Numbered from the stretch's first letter, positions 39,137 to 48,680 are shown. The stretch: 64,000 bases of DNA from Diaphorobacter limosus (GCF_033100095.1 NZ_CP136921.1:156501-220500); one strand, 5' to 3'. Notes: generated from the letters alone by a model not told the origin. A program made the numbers and translations.

Positions 39137-39691
39137 TTAGACGCGCTTGCGGTATTCGCCGGTACGGGTGTCGATTTCGATCTTGTCGCCCTGGTCCACA
39201 AACAGCGGCACGGCGACTTCGAAGCCGGTGCCGATCTTGGCGGGCTTCAGAACCTTGCCGGAGGTGTCGCCCTTGACGGCGGGCTCGGTCCAGGTGATTT
39301 CGCGCTCCACGCTGGTGGGCAGCTCGACGGAGATGGCCTTGCCGTCATAGAACACCACTTCGGCGGTCATGCCGTCTTCGAGGTAGCTGATGGCGTCGCC
39401 CATGTTGCCGGCTTCCACCTCGTACTGGTTGTAGTCGGCGTCCATCCACACATACATCGGGTCGGCGAAGTAGGAGTAGGTGCAGTCCTTCTTGTCCAGG
39501 ATGACGTTGTCGATCTTGTCGTCGGCCTTGAACACGACTTCGGTGCCCATGTTGCCCAGCAGGGACTTGAGCTTCATGCGTACGGTGGCGGCGCCGCGGC
39601 CGCCGCGGGCGTACTCGGTCTTCAGGACGATCATCGGGTCTTTGCCCTGCATGATCACGTTGCCGGCGCGGATTTCTTGAGCGATTTTCAT
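39137..39691 (-). CDS. efp: Translation elongation factor P (arginine-32 type)
   Basis: Relieves ribosome stalling at polyproline. It is 184 residues with the three beta-barrel domains of EF-P. The tip residue is Arg32 (in YARGGRGAA), the type modified with rhamnose by EarP rather than lysine-type PoxA modification. The earP gene follows upstream on the same strand at 39844-40926. The N-terminus [20 protein letters not shown] is conserved. It ends at a strong terminator. Confidence 0.97.
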   Translation of the reverse strand: MKIAQEIRAGNVIMQGKDPMIVLKTEYARGGRGAATVRMKLKSLLGNMGTEVVFKADDKIDNVILDKKDCTYSYFADPMYVWMDADYNQYEVEAGNMGDAISYLEDGMTAEVVFYDGKAISVELPTSVEREITWTEPAVKGDTSGKVLKPAKIGTGFEVAVPLFVDQGDKIEIDTRTGEYRKRV

Positions 39692-39843
39692 GGTTTGGCT
39701 TCAGCGAAGGGTTGGGCCGCTCCACAGGGCGGGGCGGGTGGGCGTGGCCGAGGGCTGCCTTCCACCCCGGCGCATGTTCCGCGGCGGGGCGCGCCGGTGG
39801 GGCACGGGGAGTGCCGCCTTTTCATGGCGCAAAGCCAAGCATT

Positions 39844-40926
39844 CTAGCTTTTCTCGTTCACAAACCCTATGAGTAAGGTCAATAAATCGGGTTGTGCCAG
39901 CAGCCGCGCGCGTGCCGCCTGCACGCAGGCTCGCCATTCGGCCAGGGTGGCGCTATCGAGCGACGGCAGCGCAGGCGCGGCCTCCAGCCCATTCCACAGC
40001 GCATGCCAGCGCCGCAGCGAAGCGGGCGCCTGCAGCCAGTCCAGAAAGGCCGCCAGCTTGGCGTGGTGCGCGTCGTCATGCTGCGGGTAGATCTGCCAGA
40101 CCAAGGGCTGGCCGGCCCACAGCGCGCGTACCAGCGAGTCCTCGCCGCGCACCAGGTTCAGATCCGAGGCCCAGAGCATTTCGTCAAAGGCCGGTTGCGG
40201 GCAGGCTTCAAGATATGAAATAAATAGCTGTTCGCGCTTGTTCCATGCGGGTTGCAGGCCAATTTGATGCAAAACAGCAGCCTGGGCCCGGCCCGGTGTG
40301 ACCAAGAGCCGAGCGTCGCCGCGTGCATGCAGTTGCGCGAGCAGCTGGGGGAGGGCCGGCGGCTCGTAACAAAACAATGACACGGCCAGATCATCCGGCG
40401 CAATGCCGTGGCGCGCGCGCCAGGCCTGGCGGTCAAAGGCCGCCTGGCGCGCCGCCAGGTCGCGCTCGCGCAGCAGGCCGCCGGTATGCGGCGTGAAGCC
40501 GGGGTAGAAGAACCAGCGCGTCAGGCCCTTGCCCGGGCCGTTCATCAGGGGCGATGGCAGGCGATGGCAGCGCTCCACATACCCCTCGGCCGACAGGTAT
40601 TCCAGGTTGATCCACAAGGGTTTTTGGCCGTTTGCGCAGGTATGGTGCGCGATAGCAGCTATGAATTGCGGAGCAATCTCGCAACCGAAGGCCTCCACCA
40701 CCACATCGCCCGGGCCGTCCGGCGGCGCGGTGCTGGGCCAGGGCAGCACCTGCACGCCGGCCGCGCCCTGCGGCGCCATCCAGGCCAGGGCGCTGGCGTC
40801 GTCCACCCACAGACGCACGCAGTGGCCGCGCGCGCCCAGCTCGGCCGCCAGGCGCCAGCACACGCCGATGTCGCCATGGTTGTCTATGACCTGGCAGAAG
40901 ATGTCCCAGCGCAGCGGCCCAGTCAC
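39844..40926 (-). CDS. earP: EF-P arginine rhamnosyltransferase
   Basis: Transfers rhamnose from dTDP-rhamnose to Arg32 of EF-P. About 360 residues, GT-B-like: the N-terminal FCQVIDNHGDIGVCWRLA has the catalytic Asp region, and the C-terminal NLVRGEDSLVRALWAGQPLV is the nucleotide-sugar site. The start is a GTG at 40926 that overlaps the LysR stop as GTGA, so translation is coupled to it. Two short repeat-like words in the coding region (about 40217-40245 and 40646-40672) match the dispersed GCGCTT/AGCTAT family and are read in frame. Confidence 0.95.
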   Translation of the reverse strand: MTGPLRWDIFCQVIDNHGDIGVCWRLAAELGARGHCVRLWVDDASALAWMAPQGAAGVQVLPWPSTAPPDGPGDVVVEAFGCEIAPQFIAAIAHHTCANGQKPLWINLEYLSAEGYVERCHRLPSPLMNGPGKGLTRWFFYPGFTPHTGGLLRERDLAARQAAFDRQAWRARHGIAPDDLAVSLFCYEPPALPQLLAQLHARGDARLLVTPGRAQAAVLHQIGLQPAWNKREQLFISYLEACPQPAFDEMLWASDLNLVRGEDSLVRALWAGQPLVWQIYPQHDDAHHAKLAAFLDWLQAPASLRRWHALWNGLEAAPALPSLDSATLAEWRACVQAARARLLAQPDLLTLLIGFVNEKS

Positions 40927-41825
40927 GGCGTGGCCTCCGCGATCTGGGCGCGCAGGTGCGCCACCAGCAGGCCCGCCGCGCCCGAGAGCGACTCCTGCGC
41001 GCGCACGCACAGCGACAGGCGCCGGCGCGCCCAGGGCTCGGCCAGGGTGATGGCGCGCAGCGCCAGCGAGCCGCGCAGGTTTTGCGCGCTGCCGCGCGGC
41101 AGCACAGCCACGCCCAGGCCGGCCGAGACCATCAGGCACAGCGCGTCGTAGCTGGTGACCTGCATGCGCAGCTTCAGCGGCATGTCCAGCTCGGCCGCGC
41201 AGCGCGTCAGCAGGTTGTTGATGGCGCTGCCCGGGTGCATGCCGACGAAGGGGTGGGGCAGGGCCTCGGCCAGGCGCACGCGCTGCCTGCGCGCCAGCGC
41301 ATGGCCCACGGGCACGATGAGCACCAGCTCGTCCTCGCGGTAGGGCAGCAGGGTGACGCGCTCGCCATAGCCGCCGTGGTTGAGGATGCCCACGTCGGCC
41401 GCGTTCTCGGCCACCGACTGCGCCACGGCGCTGCTGATCTGCTCCTGCAGGCGCACATCGACCTGCGGGTGCGCGGCCATGAAGCGCTGCAACTCATCGG
41501 GCAGGAACTGGGTGATGGCCGAGATGTTGGCCACCACGCGCACATGGCCGCGCACGCCGGCGCGGTAGTCGCGCATCTGCGTGGCGATGCCGTCCAGGTC
41601 GTTAAGCACGCCGCGCGCCAGGTTCAAAAGCGCGTAGGCCGCGGCCGTGGGCTCGGCGCCGCGGTTGCTGCGCGCGAACAGCTCCACGCGCAGCTGGCCC
41701 TCCAGCTCGGCCAGGCGGCGGCTGGCGGCCGACGGCGCAATATGCTCGCGCGCGGCGGCACGGGCGATGGCGCCGTCCTCCATCACGGCGACGAACAGGC
41801 GCAGGGAGAGCGGATCGAGCTTCAT
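40923..41825 (-). CDS. LysR-family regulator upstream of earP
   Basis: A 300-residue LysR protein. HTH: MKLDPLSLRLFVAVMEDGAI, EHIAPSAASRRLAELE. Effector domain: HVRVVANISAITQFLPDELQ, CLMVSAGLGVAVLPRGSA. It is divergent from the CaiB-type gene at 41951 (125-bp gap), so it probably controls that cassette; its stop overlaps the earP start by chance of packing or coupling. The effector is unknown. Confidence 0.9.
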   Translation of the reverse strand: MKLDPLSLRLFVAVMEDGAIARAAAREHIAPSAASRRLAELEGQLRVELFARSNRGAEPTAAAYALLNLARGVLNDLDGIATQMRDYRAGVRGHVRVVANISAITQFLPDELQRFMAAHPQVDVRLQEQISSAVAQSVAENAADVGILNHGGYGERVTLLPYREDELVLIVPVGHALARRQRVRLAEALPHPFVGMHPGSAINNLLTRCAAELDMPLKLRMQVTSYDALCLMVSAGLGVAVLPRGSAQNLRGSLALRAITLAEPWARRRLSLCVRAQESLSGAAGLLVAHLRAQIAEATP

Positions 41826-41950
41826 GGCCGGCGATGGTACTGCGCTCCGGCGCCCGCCATGCCGGTTTGCGATGGCAGCCTCGTGCCATAGCGTTTTGCC
41901 CTGGGCAGGCGCTGGCGCATGATGCGCGCCGGATTTTCAGGAGACACAAC

Positions 41951-43162
41951 ATGCATACAAGCAGCGCCCCCACGCCTGCGGCCCTGGCCGGCGTGCGCGT
42001 GATCGAGATGGGCCAGCTCATCGCCGGGCCGTTCTGCGGCAAGACGCTGGGTGAGTTTGGCGCCGACGTCGTGAAGATTGAGGCCGTGGGCAGCGGCGAC
42101 CCGCTGCGCAACTGGCGCCTGATCAAGGAGGGCACCTCGGTCTGGTGGCAGGTGCAGTCGCGCAACAAGAAGTCGGTGGCGCTGGACCTGCGCCAGGCCG
42201 AGGCCCAGGCCATAGCGCGCCGCCTGATTGCCGAGGCCGATGTGCTGATCGAGAACTTCCGCCCCGGCACGCTGGAGGGCTGGGGCATGGCGCCCGAGGA
42301 GCTGCACGCGCTCAACCCGGGCCTGGTCATCCTGCGTATCTCGGGCTACGGCCAGACCGGTCCCTACCGCGACCTGCCGGGCTTTGGCCTGATCGGCGAG
42401 GCCATGGGCGGCCTGCGCCACTTGACGGCCGAGCCCGGCCGCGTGCCGGTGCGGGTTGGTGTGTCGATTGGCGACACGCTGGCGGCGCTGCATGGCGTGA
42501 TCGGCGTGATGATGGCGCTGTACCACCGCAAGGTGAATGGTGGCGCGGGCCAGGTGATCGACGTGGCGCTGCACGAGGCGGTGTTCAACTGCATGGAAAG
42601 CCTGATCCCCGAGTACAGCGCCTTTGGCGCCGTGCGCGAGCCCGCGGGCAGCGCGCTGCCGGGCATTGCGCCGTCCAACGCCTACCCCTGCCGGGACGGC
42701 TGGGTGCTGGTGGCCGGCAATGGCGACAGCATCTTCAAGCGCCTGATGGCCACGATTGACCGGCAGGACCTGGCCGACGACGCGCAACTGGCCGACAACG
42801 CCGGCCGCGTGGCGCGCGTGGCCGAGATCGATGCCGCCATTGGCACCTGGACGGGCCAGCGCAGCGTGGCCCAGGTGATGGAGCGGCTGGCCGCGGCGCG
42901 CGTGCCCGCGGGCAAGGTGTATACGGCCAAAGACATCGCCGAAGACCCGCATTACCAGGCGCGCGGCATGCTGCAGCAGCAGCAGACGCGCGATGGCTAC
43001 AGCATCACCGTGCCGGGCGTCGTCCCCAAGCTCTCGGCCACGCCGGGCACGGTGCGCACCAGCGCCCCGCACCTGGGCGACGACACCGACGCCGTGCTGA
43101 TGGATGCCGGCCTGACCCGGGAGCAGATCGCACTGCTGCGTGGCAAGGGCGTGATTCAATGA
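41951..43162 (+). CDS. CaiB/BaiF-family CoA transferase
   Basis: A family III CoA transferase of 403 residues. Motifs: LAGVRVIEMGQLIAGPFCGK, VVKIEAVGSGDPLRNWR, LIENFRPGTLEGWGM, the catalytic Asp region in VGVSIGDTLAALHGV and HLGDDTDAVLMDAGL. AGGAG precedes the ATG. Its stop overlaps the HMG-CoA-lyase-like gene as ATGA. With that gene and the Bug protein it forms a cassette, likely activating an exogenous dicarboxylic acid such as 3-hydroxy-3-methylglutarate (inference). Confidence 0.88.
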   Translation: MHTSSAPTPAALAGVRVIEMGQLIAGPFCGKTLGEFGADVVKIEAVGSGDPLRNWRLIKEGTSVWWQVQSRNKKSVALDLRQAEAQAIARRLIAEADVLIENFRPGTLEGWGMAPEELHALNPGLVILRISGYGQTGPYRDLPGFGLIGEAMGGLRHLTAEPGRVPVRVGVSIGDTLAALHGVIGVMMALYHRKVNGGAGQVIDVALHEAVFNCMESLIPEYSAFGAVREPAGSALPGIAPSNAYPCRDGWVLVAGNGDSIFKRLMATIDRQDLADDAQLADNAGRVARVAEIDAAIGTWTGQRSVAQVMERLAAARVPAGKVYTAKDIAEDPHYQARGMLQQQQTRDGYSITVPGVVPKLSATPGTVRTSAPHLGDDTDAVLMDAGLTREQIALLRGKGVIQ

Positions 43163-44139
43163 GCGCGGTTTGGAACGGCGCCGGCCGGCGCATCAGCATC
43201 TGCGACGTGGGCCTGCGCGACGGCCTGCAGATGGAGGCGCGCTTCGTGCCCACCGAGGACAAGATCGCCCTGGTGCATGCGCTGTCGGCCGCGGGCCTGA
43301 GAAAGATCGAGGTCACCTCCTTCACATCGCCCAACGCCATACCCGCGTTGCGCGATGCCGAGGTGGTGATGCGCAACATCGAGCGCCACCCCGGCGTGAC
43401 CTACACCGCCCTGGTGCCCAATGCGCGCGGGGCCGAGCGGGCCATTGAGTCGCGCGTGGATGAGCTCAACCTGGTGATGTCGGTCAGCGGCACGCACAAC
43501 CTGGCGAATCTGCGCATGACCAGCATGCAGTCGTTCGCAGCGTTGTCGCAGGTGGTGGCCATGGCCCAGGGCGCTGGCGTGCCGGTGAATGTGTCGCTGT
43601 CCTGCGTGTTCGGCTGCCCGATGGAGGGCGATGTGGCCCTGTCCACGGTATGCGACTGGGTGCGCCGCTTTGCCGACCTGGGCGTGCGGCGCATCACGCT
43701 GTGCGACACCACCGGCATGGCCTACCCGACGCAGGTGGCGCAGGTGAGTGCGGCAGCCCTTGCCCGGTGGCCCGATGCCGCCTTCACGCTGCACTTTCAC
43801 AACACGCGCGGCATGGGCCTGGCGAACGTGCTGGCGGCCATCGACGCCGGCGCCAGCCGCTTCGATGCCTCGCTGGGCGGGCTGGGTGGCTGCCCCTATG
43901 CGCCCGGCGCCTCGGGCAATGTCAGTACCGAGGATCTGGTGCATGCGCTGGAACTCATGGGCTACGACACGGGAATCGACCTGCCGGCCCTGCTGGCCGC
44001 CGCGCACCGCCTGCCCGAGGTGATAGGCCATGACCTACCCAGCCAGCTCGCCAAGGCCGGGCCACGGCTGGCCCTGCACCCCGCGCCCGCCGACCTGGAC
44101 GCCCTGCGCGAGCGCGCGCTGGCGCGCAGTGCCGTCTGA
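43159..44139 (+). CDS. Hydroxymethylglutaryl-CoA lyase family enzyme
   Basis: An HMG-CoA lyase-like TIM barrel of 326 residues that would cut a 3-hydroxy-3-methyl-diacyl-CoA into acetyl-CoA and a keto acid. Visible: ICDVGLRDGLQMEARFVPTE (metal and substrate residues), VTSFTSPNAIPALRDAE, HFHNTRGMGLANVLA (metal-binding histidines) and the signature GGLGGCPYAPGASGN. It is coupled by ATGA to the CoA transferase. Classical HMG-CoA lyases are ~300 residues; the ~25 extra are C-terminal. Confidence 0.9.
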   Translation: MSAVWNGAGRRISICDVGLRDGLQMEARFVPTEDKIALVHALSAAGLRKIEVTSFTSPNAIPALRDAEVVMRNIERHPGVTYTALVPNARGAERAIESRVDELNLVMSVSGTHNLANLRMTSMQSFAALSQVVAMAQGAGVPVNVSLSCVFGCPMEGDVALSTVCDWVRRFADLGVRRITLCDTTGMAYPTQVAQVSAAALARWPDAAFTLHFHNTRGMGLANVLAAIDAGASRFDASLGGLGGCPYAPGASGNVSTEDLVHALELMGYDTGIDLPALLAAAHRLPEVIGHDLPSQLAKAGPRLALHPAPADLDALRERALARSAV

Positions 44140-44167
44140 CTTTTTGACAACCCGAGGAGACCTTTTC

Positions 44168-45139
44168 ATGCACATGACACGCAAGCAGTTCACCACCCTG
44201 GCCCTGGCCGCGGCCGCCATGTCCGGCGCCTGGGCCCAGGGAGCCTATCCCAACAAGACGGTGACGTTCGTGGTGCCGGCCGCAGCCGGCGGCACCACCG
44301 ACATCTCGGGGCGCATGGCGGCCCAGGCGCTGGCGCCGGTGCTGGGCCAGGCCGTGGTGGTGGACAACAAGGGCGGCGGCAACGGTGCCATCGCGGCCAA
44401 CATCGTCAAGCGCGCCGAGGCCGACGGCTACACGCTGCTGATGCAGTACTCGGGCTTTCACGTCATCTCGCCGCACCTGGCGAAGGCTCCGCAGTGGGAG
44501 CAAAAGGACTTTCAGCCCATCGCCAACATCATCTCGGCGCCGCAGATCATCGTGGTGCGCGAAAGCCTGCCGGTGAAGACCCTGGCCGAGCTGATCGCCT
44601 ATGCCAAGGCCAACCCGGGCAAGCTCAACTACGCTTCGTCCGGCAACGGCTCGCTGCAGCATGTCACCGGCGCCATGCTGGAGCAGCAGGGCGGCATCAA
44701 GATGGTGCATGTGCCCTACAAGGGCACGGGCCCGGCGCTGCAGGATCTGCTGGGTGGCCAGGTGGACCTGACCTTTGGCACGGCGCCGCCCTTCATGCCG
44801 CATATTGCATCGGGCAAGCTGCGTGTGCTGGCCGTGACCGGCAAGGAGCGCCTGCCCAGCTTGCCCGACGCACCCACCACGGTCGAGGCCGGCTACCCCG
44901 GCGTAAACGCCACCTCGTGGTTCGCGCTGTTTGCGCCGGCCGCCGTGCCCAGGCCGGTCATCGACCGGCTGGCCGCCGACCTGAAGAAGGTGGTGGAAGA
45001 CCCGGCCTTTCGCAAGAAAGCCGAGGAGCAGGGCGCCGCGGCCGACTACCTTGGGCCGCAGCAGCTGAGCGAGCGCGCGAGGGCCGACTTTGCCAACTGG
45101 GCGGGCGTGATCAAAAGCTCGAAGATCGAGGCCGAGTAA
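44168..45139 (+). CDS. TctC/Bug-family tripartite tricarboxylate transporter binding protein
   Basis: A periplasmic binding protein of 323 residues, third gene of the CaiB-HMGL cassette. The signal peptide MHMTRKQFTTLALAAAAMSG...AQ is followed by YPNKTVTFVVPAAAGGTTDI, GGGNGAIAANIVKRAEADG, HVPYKGTGPALQDLLGGQ and LPDAPTTVEAG. GAGGAGA precedes the ATG. It probably recognises the acid handled by the two upstream enzymes. Confidence 0.9.
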   Translation: MHMTRKQFTTLALAAAAMSGAWAQGAYPNKTVTFVVPAAAGGTTDISGRMAAQALAPVLGQAVVVDNKGGGNGAIAANIVKRAEADGYTLLMQYSGFHVISPHLAKAPQWEQKDFQPIANIISAPQIIVVRESLPVKTLAELIAYAKANPGKLNYASSGNGSLQHVTGAMLEQQGGIKMVHVPYKGTGPALQDLLGGQVDLTFGTAPPFMPHIASGKLRVLAVTGKERLPSLPDAPTTVEAGYPGVNATSWFALFAPAAVPRPVIDRLAADLKKVVEDPAFRKKAEEQGAAADYLGPQQLSERARADFANWAGVIKSSKIEAE

Positions 45140-45154
45140 GGCGCCGCGCAGGTG

Positions 45155-46081
45155 TCAAGACGCCTCGGGCGCCGTCATGGCGTCGCGTTGCTGCGTGAAA
45201 CACTCGCGCACGACACGCGCGAACAGCGCGGCGCGCGGATTGGCTGCACCCAGGCGCTCGGGGTAGGCCATGACCACCGACTGGGCGGCCAGCGGTCCGC
45301 GCAGGCGCCGGCAGGCCAGGCGCTTGCCGTCGTAACTCCAATCGCGCACTGGGCGCGTGGTGAGCAGGGAGACGCCCAGACCATTGGCCACGAGCGAGCG
45401 CACCATTTCGATCGAGGGTGAGGCGTGAGCGATGCGAGGTGCCACGCCCGCCTGGCGGAACAGAGACAGGAAGTACTCGCGGCTGTGCGGCAGGTCGATG
45501 AGGATGAAGGGCTCCTGCGCCAGCGCGGCCAGCGGCAGGCTGCTGCGCGCTGCGAGCGCGTGGCCCGCGGGCAGCAGGGCGTAGGGCACGAAGGCCGTCA
45601 CGGCCTCCAGGCGCACCGGACGTGCCAGGCCCATGTCATAGAGCAGGGCGGCATCGAGGGCACCACGCTCAAGCATCTGCAGCAGCGACTCGGTGTCAGC
45701 CTCGTGCACCTCGATCTCCACCCGCGGATGGCGCTCGCGCATGCGCAGCAGCATGGCGGGCAGGTGGCGTGGTGCCAGCGTGGCCAGGCAGCCGACGCGC
45801 AGCAGTCCGGCTTCCTCGTCCGTGCGCGGCCCTTCGAGCGCGCGTGCGCGCTCAAGCAGCGCGTGCGTCTCCCGGTGGCGCATCTGGCCCGCGGCCGTAA
45901 GCTCCAGGCCGCGCGCATGGCGGCGCACGAACAGCGTTTCGCCCCACAGCGCCTCCAGGTCGGCAATGGCCTTGGAGATGCTGGGCTGCGACACGCTGAG
46001 CGCCTCGGCCGCGCGCGCCGCGCCGCCATGCTGGGCCGCGGCGGCGAAGTATTCGAGCTGGCGCAGGCTGATGTTTATCAA
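45155..46081 (-). CDS. LysR-family regulator divergent to the CaiB/acyl-CoA dehydrogenase pair
   Basis: A 308-residue LysR protein. HTH: ISLRQLEYFAAAAQHGGAAR, ALSVSQPSISKAIADLE. Effector domain: AGLLRVGCLATLAPRHLPAM and SLVANGLGVSLLTTRPVRD. It faces the operon at 46173 across ~90 bp of unusually AT-rich DNA (about 46075-46130), the probable shared operator. Its stop is 15 bp from the stop of the Bug gene. Confidence 0.9.
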   Translation of the reverse strand: MINISLRQLEYFAAAAQHGGAARAAEALSVSQPSISKAIADLEALWGETLFVRRHARGLELTAAGQMRHRETHALLERARALEGPRTDEEAGLLRVGCLATLAPRHLPAMLLRMRERHPRVEIEVHEADTESLLQMLERGALDAALLYDMGLARPVRLEAVTAFVPYALLPAGHALAARSSLPLAALAQEPFILIDLPHSREYFLSLFRQAGVAPRIAHASPSIEMVRSLVANGLGVSLLTTRPVRDWSYDGKRLACRRLRGPLAAQSVVMAYPERLGAANPRAALFARVVRECFTQQRDAMTAPEAS

Positions 46082-46172
46082 AATGATTGATTCAAATTAT
46101 CAAGATTGAATATTTTATTTTGATATCGGTTTGGGCAACCATGGGCACCTTGCATACCCGAAGGAGCCCCGC

Positions 46173-47405
46173 ATGTCCGCATCGCCCCCCACCACCAGGC
46201 CGCTCGACGGCTTGCGCATCCTTGATTTCAGCCGCGTCCTCGCGGGGCCGCTGTCCACGGCGCTGCTTGCCGACCTGGGGGCCGAGGTCATCAAGGTCGA
46301 GCCGCCTGGCGGTGACGACTACCGCCATATCGGCCCCATGCGCGATGGCATCAGCAGCCTGTTCACCGCGCTCAACCGCAACAAGAAGAGCCTGGTGCTG
46401 GACCTCAAGCACCCCGAAGCCGCGGCAACCGTCGCCCAACTGGTCCAGAACGTGGATGTGGTGGTGGAAAACTTCCGCCCCGGCGTGGCCGAGCGCCTGG
46501 GCGTGGGCCCCGAGGCGCTACGCAGTGCCAACCCACGCCTGGTGTACGTGAGCGTGTCGGGCTTCGGCCAGACGGGGCCGCTGGCGCACCTGCCGGCCTA
46601 CGACATCATCGTGCAGGCCATGAGCGGCCTGATGGAGGCCACGGGCGAGCCCGAGGGGCCGCCCACCATGGTGGGCGAGGCCGTGTCGGACGTGATCGCC
46701 GGCCTGTTCGCGTCCTGGGCCACGCTGGCCGCGCTCTTGCAGCAGCGCCGCACGGGCCAGGGCCAGCATGTGGACGTGGCCATGTTCGACGCCACGCTGG
46801 CCTTCCTCGTCACAGGCGTGGGCCGCTACCTGTTCACGGGCGAGAGCGCGCGGCGCAGCGGCAATCGGCATTCCTTCTCGGCACCGTTTGGCGTGTATCG
46901 CGCGCGCGACGGGCATTTTGCGCTGGCCGTGCTCAACAACAAGCTGTTTGCCACGCTGGCGGCGTTGATTGGCGTGCCTGGTTTCGCGCAGGACGCGCGC
47001 TTTGCCACCGACGAGCTGCGCCGGGCGCACGAGGGCGAGCTGGCCGCCGCCATCGAGGCCTGGGCCGGCCAGCACAGCGTGGCCGAGGTGGTGGCGCAGC
47101 TGGAGGCCGCCGGCGTGCCCGGCAGCCCGTTGTGGACCATGGCGCAGGCCCTCGAATCCGAGCAGGGCCTGGCGCGCGGCCTGCTGTCCGCCGTGGACGA
47201 TCCGCGCCTGCCCGGGCTGCGCGTGCCCACGCAGCCCGTGAAGTTTGGCGGCTCTGCCCCGAACCGCACCGAGCCCGCGCCTGCGCTGGGCCAGCACACC
47301 GACGAGCTTATGGCCGGGCTGCTGCAGGCAGGCGGCGAGCGGCTGGCCGCGCTGCGCGCGGCGGGACTGTTCGGCCCTGCCATGACACACACCGTTTCAC
47401 TTTGA
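46173..47405 (+). CDS. CaiB/BaiF-family CoA transferase
   Basis: A 410-residue family III CoA transferase: LDGLRILDFSRVLAGPLSTA, VIKVEPPGGDDYRHIGPMRD, VVENFRPGVAERLGVGP, VGEAVSDVIAGLFASWATLA (Asp region), ALGQHTDELMAGLLQAG. AAGGAG precedes the ATG at 46173. It is followed 18 bp later by an acyl-CoA dehydrogenase, so a CoA-activated, then dehydrogenated (di)carboxylic acid such as glutarate is a reasonable guess. Confidence 0.88.
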   Translation: MSASPPTTRPLDGLRILDFSRVLAGPLSTALLADLGAEVIKVEPPGGDDYRHIGPMRDGISSLFTALNRNKKSLVLDLKHPEAAATVAQLVQNVDVVVENFRPGVAERLGVGPEALRSANPRLVYVSVSGFGQTGPLAHLPAYDIIVQAMSGLMEATGEPEGPPTMVGEAVSDVIAGLFASWATLAALLQQRRTGQGQHVDVAMFDATLAFLVTGVGRYLFTGESARRSGNRHSFSAPFGVYRARDGHFALAVLNNKLFATLAALIGVPGFAQDARFATDELRRAHEGELAAAIEAWAGQHSVAEVVAQLEAAGVPGSPLWTMAQALESEQGLARGLLSAVDDPRLPGLRVPTQPVKFGGSAPNRTEPAPALGQHTDELMAGLLQAGGERLAALRAAGLFGPAMTHTVSL

Positions 47406-47423
47406 TGTTCAGGAGCCGATGAA

Positions 47424-48575
47424 ATGAACCAGACAAACCGCTTGGGCGTGAGCCCCGATGATCAGGCCGTGGCTGACGCCGTGGCCCGCTTCGCCACCGA
47501 GACCCTTGCGCCGCGCGCGCGGGAGATCGATGAGCACGGCCTGTCCACTACCTGCCATGTGCCGCAACTGGCCGCATTGGGCGTGATGGGCATGAACCTG
47601 CCAGAGCAACTGGGTGGCGCGGGTGTCACGCCCACGGCCATGCTGCTGTCGCTGGTGGAAATCTCGCGCGCCTGCGCTGCCACCTCCTCGATGATCGGCG
47701 CGCATTACCTGGGTACCGATGCGGTGCTCATCGGCGGCAGCCCTGAGCAGCACGCACGCTGGCTGCCGCGCGCGGCCAGCGGCGAGTGGCTGGCGGGCTT
47801 CGCGTTGACCGAGCCGCGCGGCGGCTCGCATCCGGCCGACCTGCGCACGCGCGCCGTGCGTGAAGGCGAGCATTACCGCATCGACGGCGTGAAACATTTC
47901 ATCTCAAACGCGAAGGAGGCCAGGTTTCTCGTGGTCTTTGCCAAGACCGACCCGGAAGCGGGTGCGCGCGGCGTCAGCGCCTTCGTGGTGGAGACTGACT
48001 CTCCGGGCATCAGCATTTCATCGCCCGAGAAGCTCATGGGCATCCAGGGCGCGCACGCGTTCGAGGTGGCGTTCGACGGCGTGCGCGTGCCCGCCGCGAA
48101 CCGCCTGGGCGCCGAGGGCACGGGCTTCAAGACGGCGATGAAGGTGCTGGACAACAGCCGCCTGGACGTGGCGGCCACGGCCCTGGGCATCGCCGAGGCC
48201 GCGCTGGCCGACGCCACGCGCTGGATGCGCGAGCGCCAGATCGGCGGCGAGCCCATCGCCAGCAAGCAGGGCCTGCAATGGATGCTGGCGGACATGAAGC
48301 TGCGCCTGGAAGCATCCTGGGCCCTCACACTGCAGGCGCTCGCGCTGCGCCAGGCAGGCCAGCCATTCACGCTGCAGTCGGCCATGGCCAAGCTGCACGC
48401 CTCCGAGATGGTGGGCTTTGTGACCGACGCCGCGCTGCAGATCCACGGCGGCTACGGCTACACGCGCGAGATGCCGCTGGAGCGCTACGTGCGCGATGCG
48501 CGCATCTTGCGCATCTACGAGGGCTCGTCCGAGGTGCAGCGCAACATCATCGCACGCATGGTGCTGGCCGACTGA
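47424..48575 (+). CDS. Acyl-CoA dehydrogenase
   Basis: A 383-residue FAD-dependent alpha,beta-dehydrogenase. Family motifs: LAGFALTEPRGGSHPADLRT, HFISNAKEARFLVVFAKTD, LDNSRLDVAATALGIAEAAL, QIHGGYGYTREMPLERYVRD and the C-terminal IYEGSSEVQRNIIARM carrying the catalytic-Glu region. Start: CAGGAG precedes the ATG. It lies in an operon with the CaiB gene. The substrate (chain length, dicarboxyl or branched) cannot be read from the sequence. Confidence 0.92.
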   Translation: MNQTNRLGVSPDDQAVADAVARFATETLAPRAREIDEHGLSTTCHVPQLAALGVMGMNLPEQLGGAGVTPTAMLLSLVEISRACAATSSMIGAHYLGTDAVLIGGSPEQHARWLPRAASGEWLAGFALTEPRGGSHPADLRTRAVREGEHYRIDGVKHFISNAKEARFLVVFAKTDPEAGARGVSAFVVETDSPGISISSPEKLMGIQGAHAFEVAFDGVRVPAANRLGAEGTGFKTAMKVLDNSRLDVAATALGIAEAALADATRWMRERQIGGEPIASKQGLQWMLADMKLRLEASWALTLQALALRQAGQPFTLQSAMAKLHASEMVGFVTDAALQIHGGYGYTREMPLERYVRDARILRIYEGSSEVQRNIIARMVLAD

Positions 48576-48680
48576 TCGGCCCTTGCGGTGCCCCGTTGCG
48601 GGAAGCGCCGCAGCGTGTTCCCGGGAGGTGGGAAGAAGGCCGTTTTCCTGACGTCCGAGCAGTGTATTCCTGGTGTTTAC

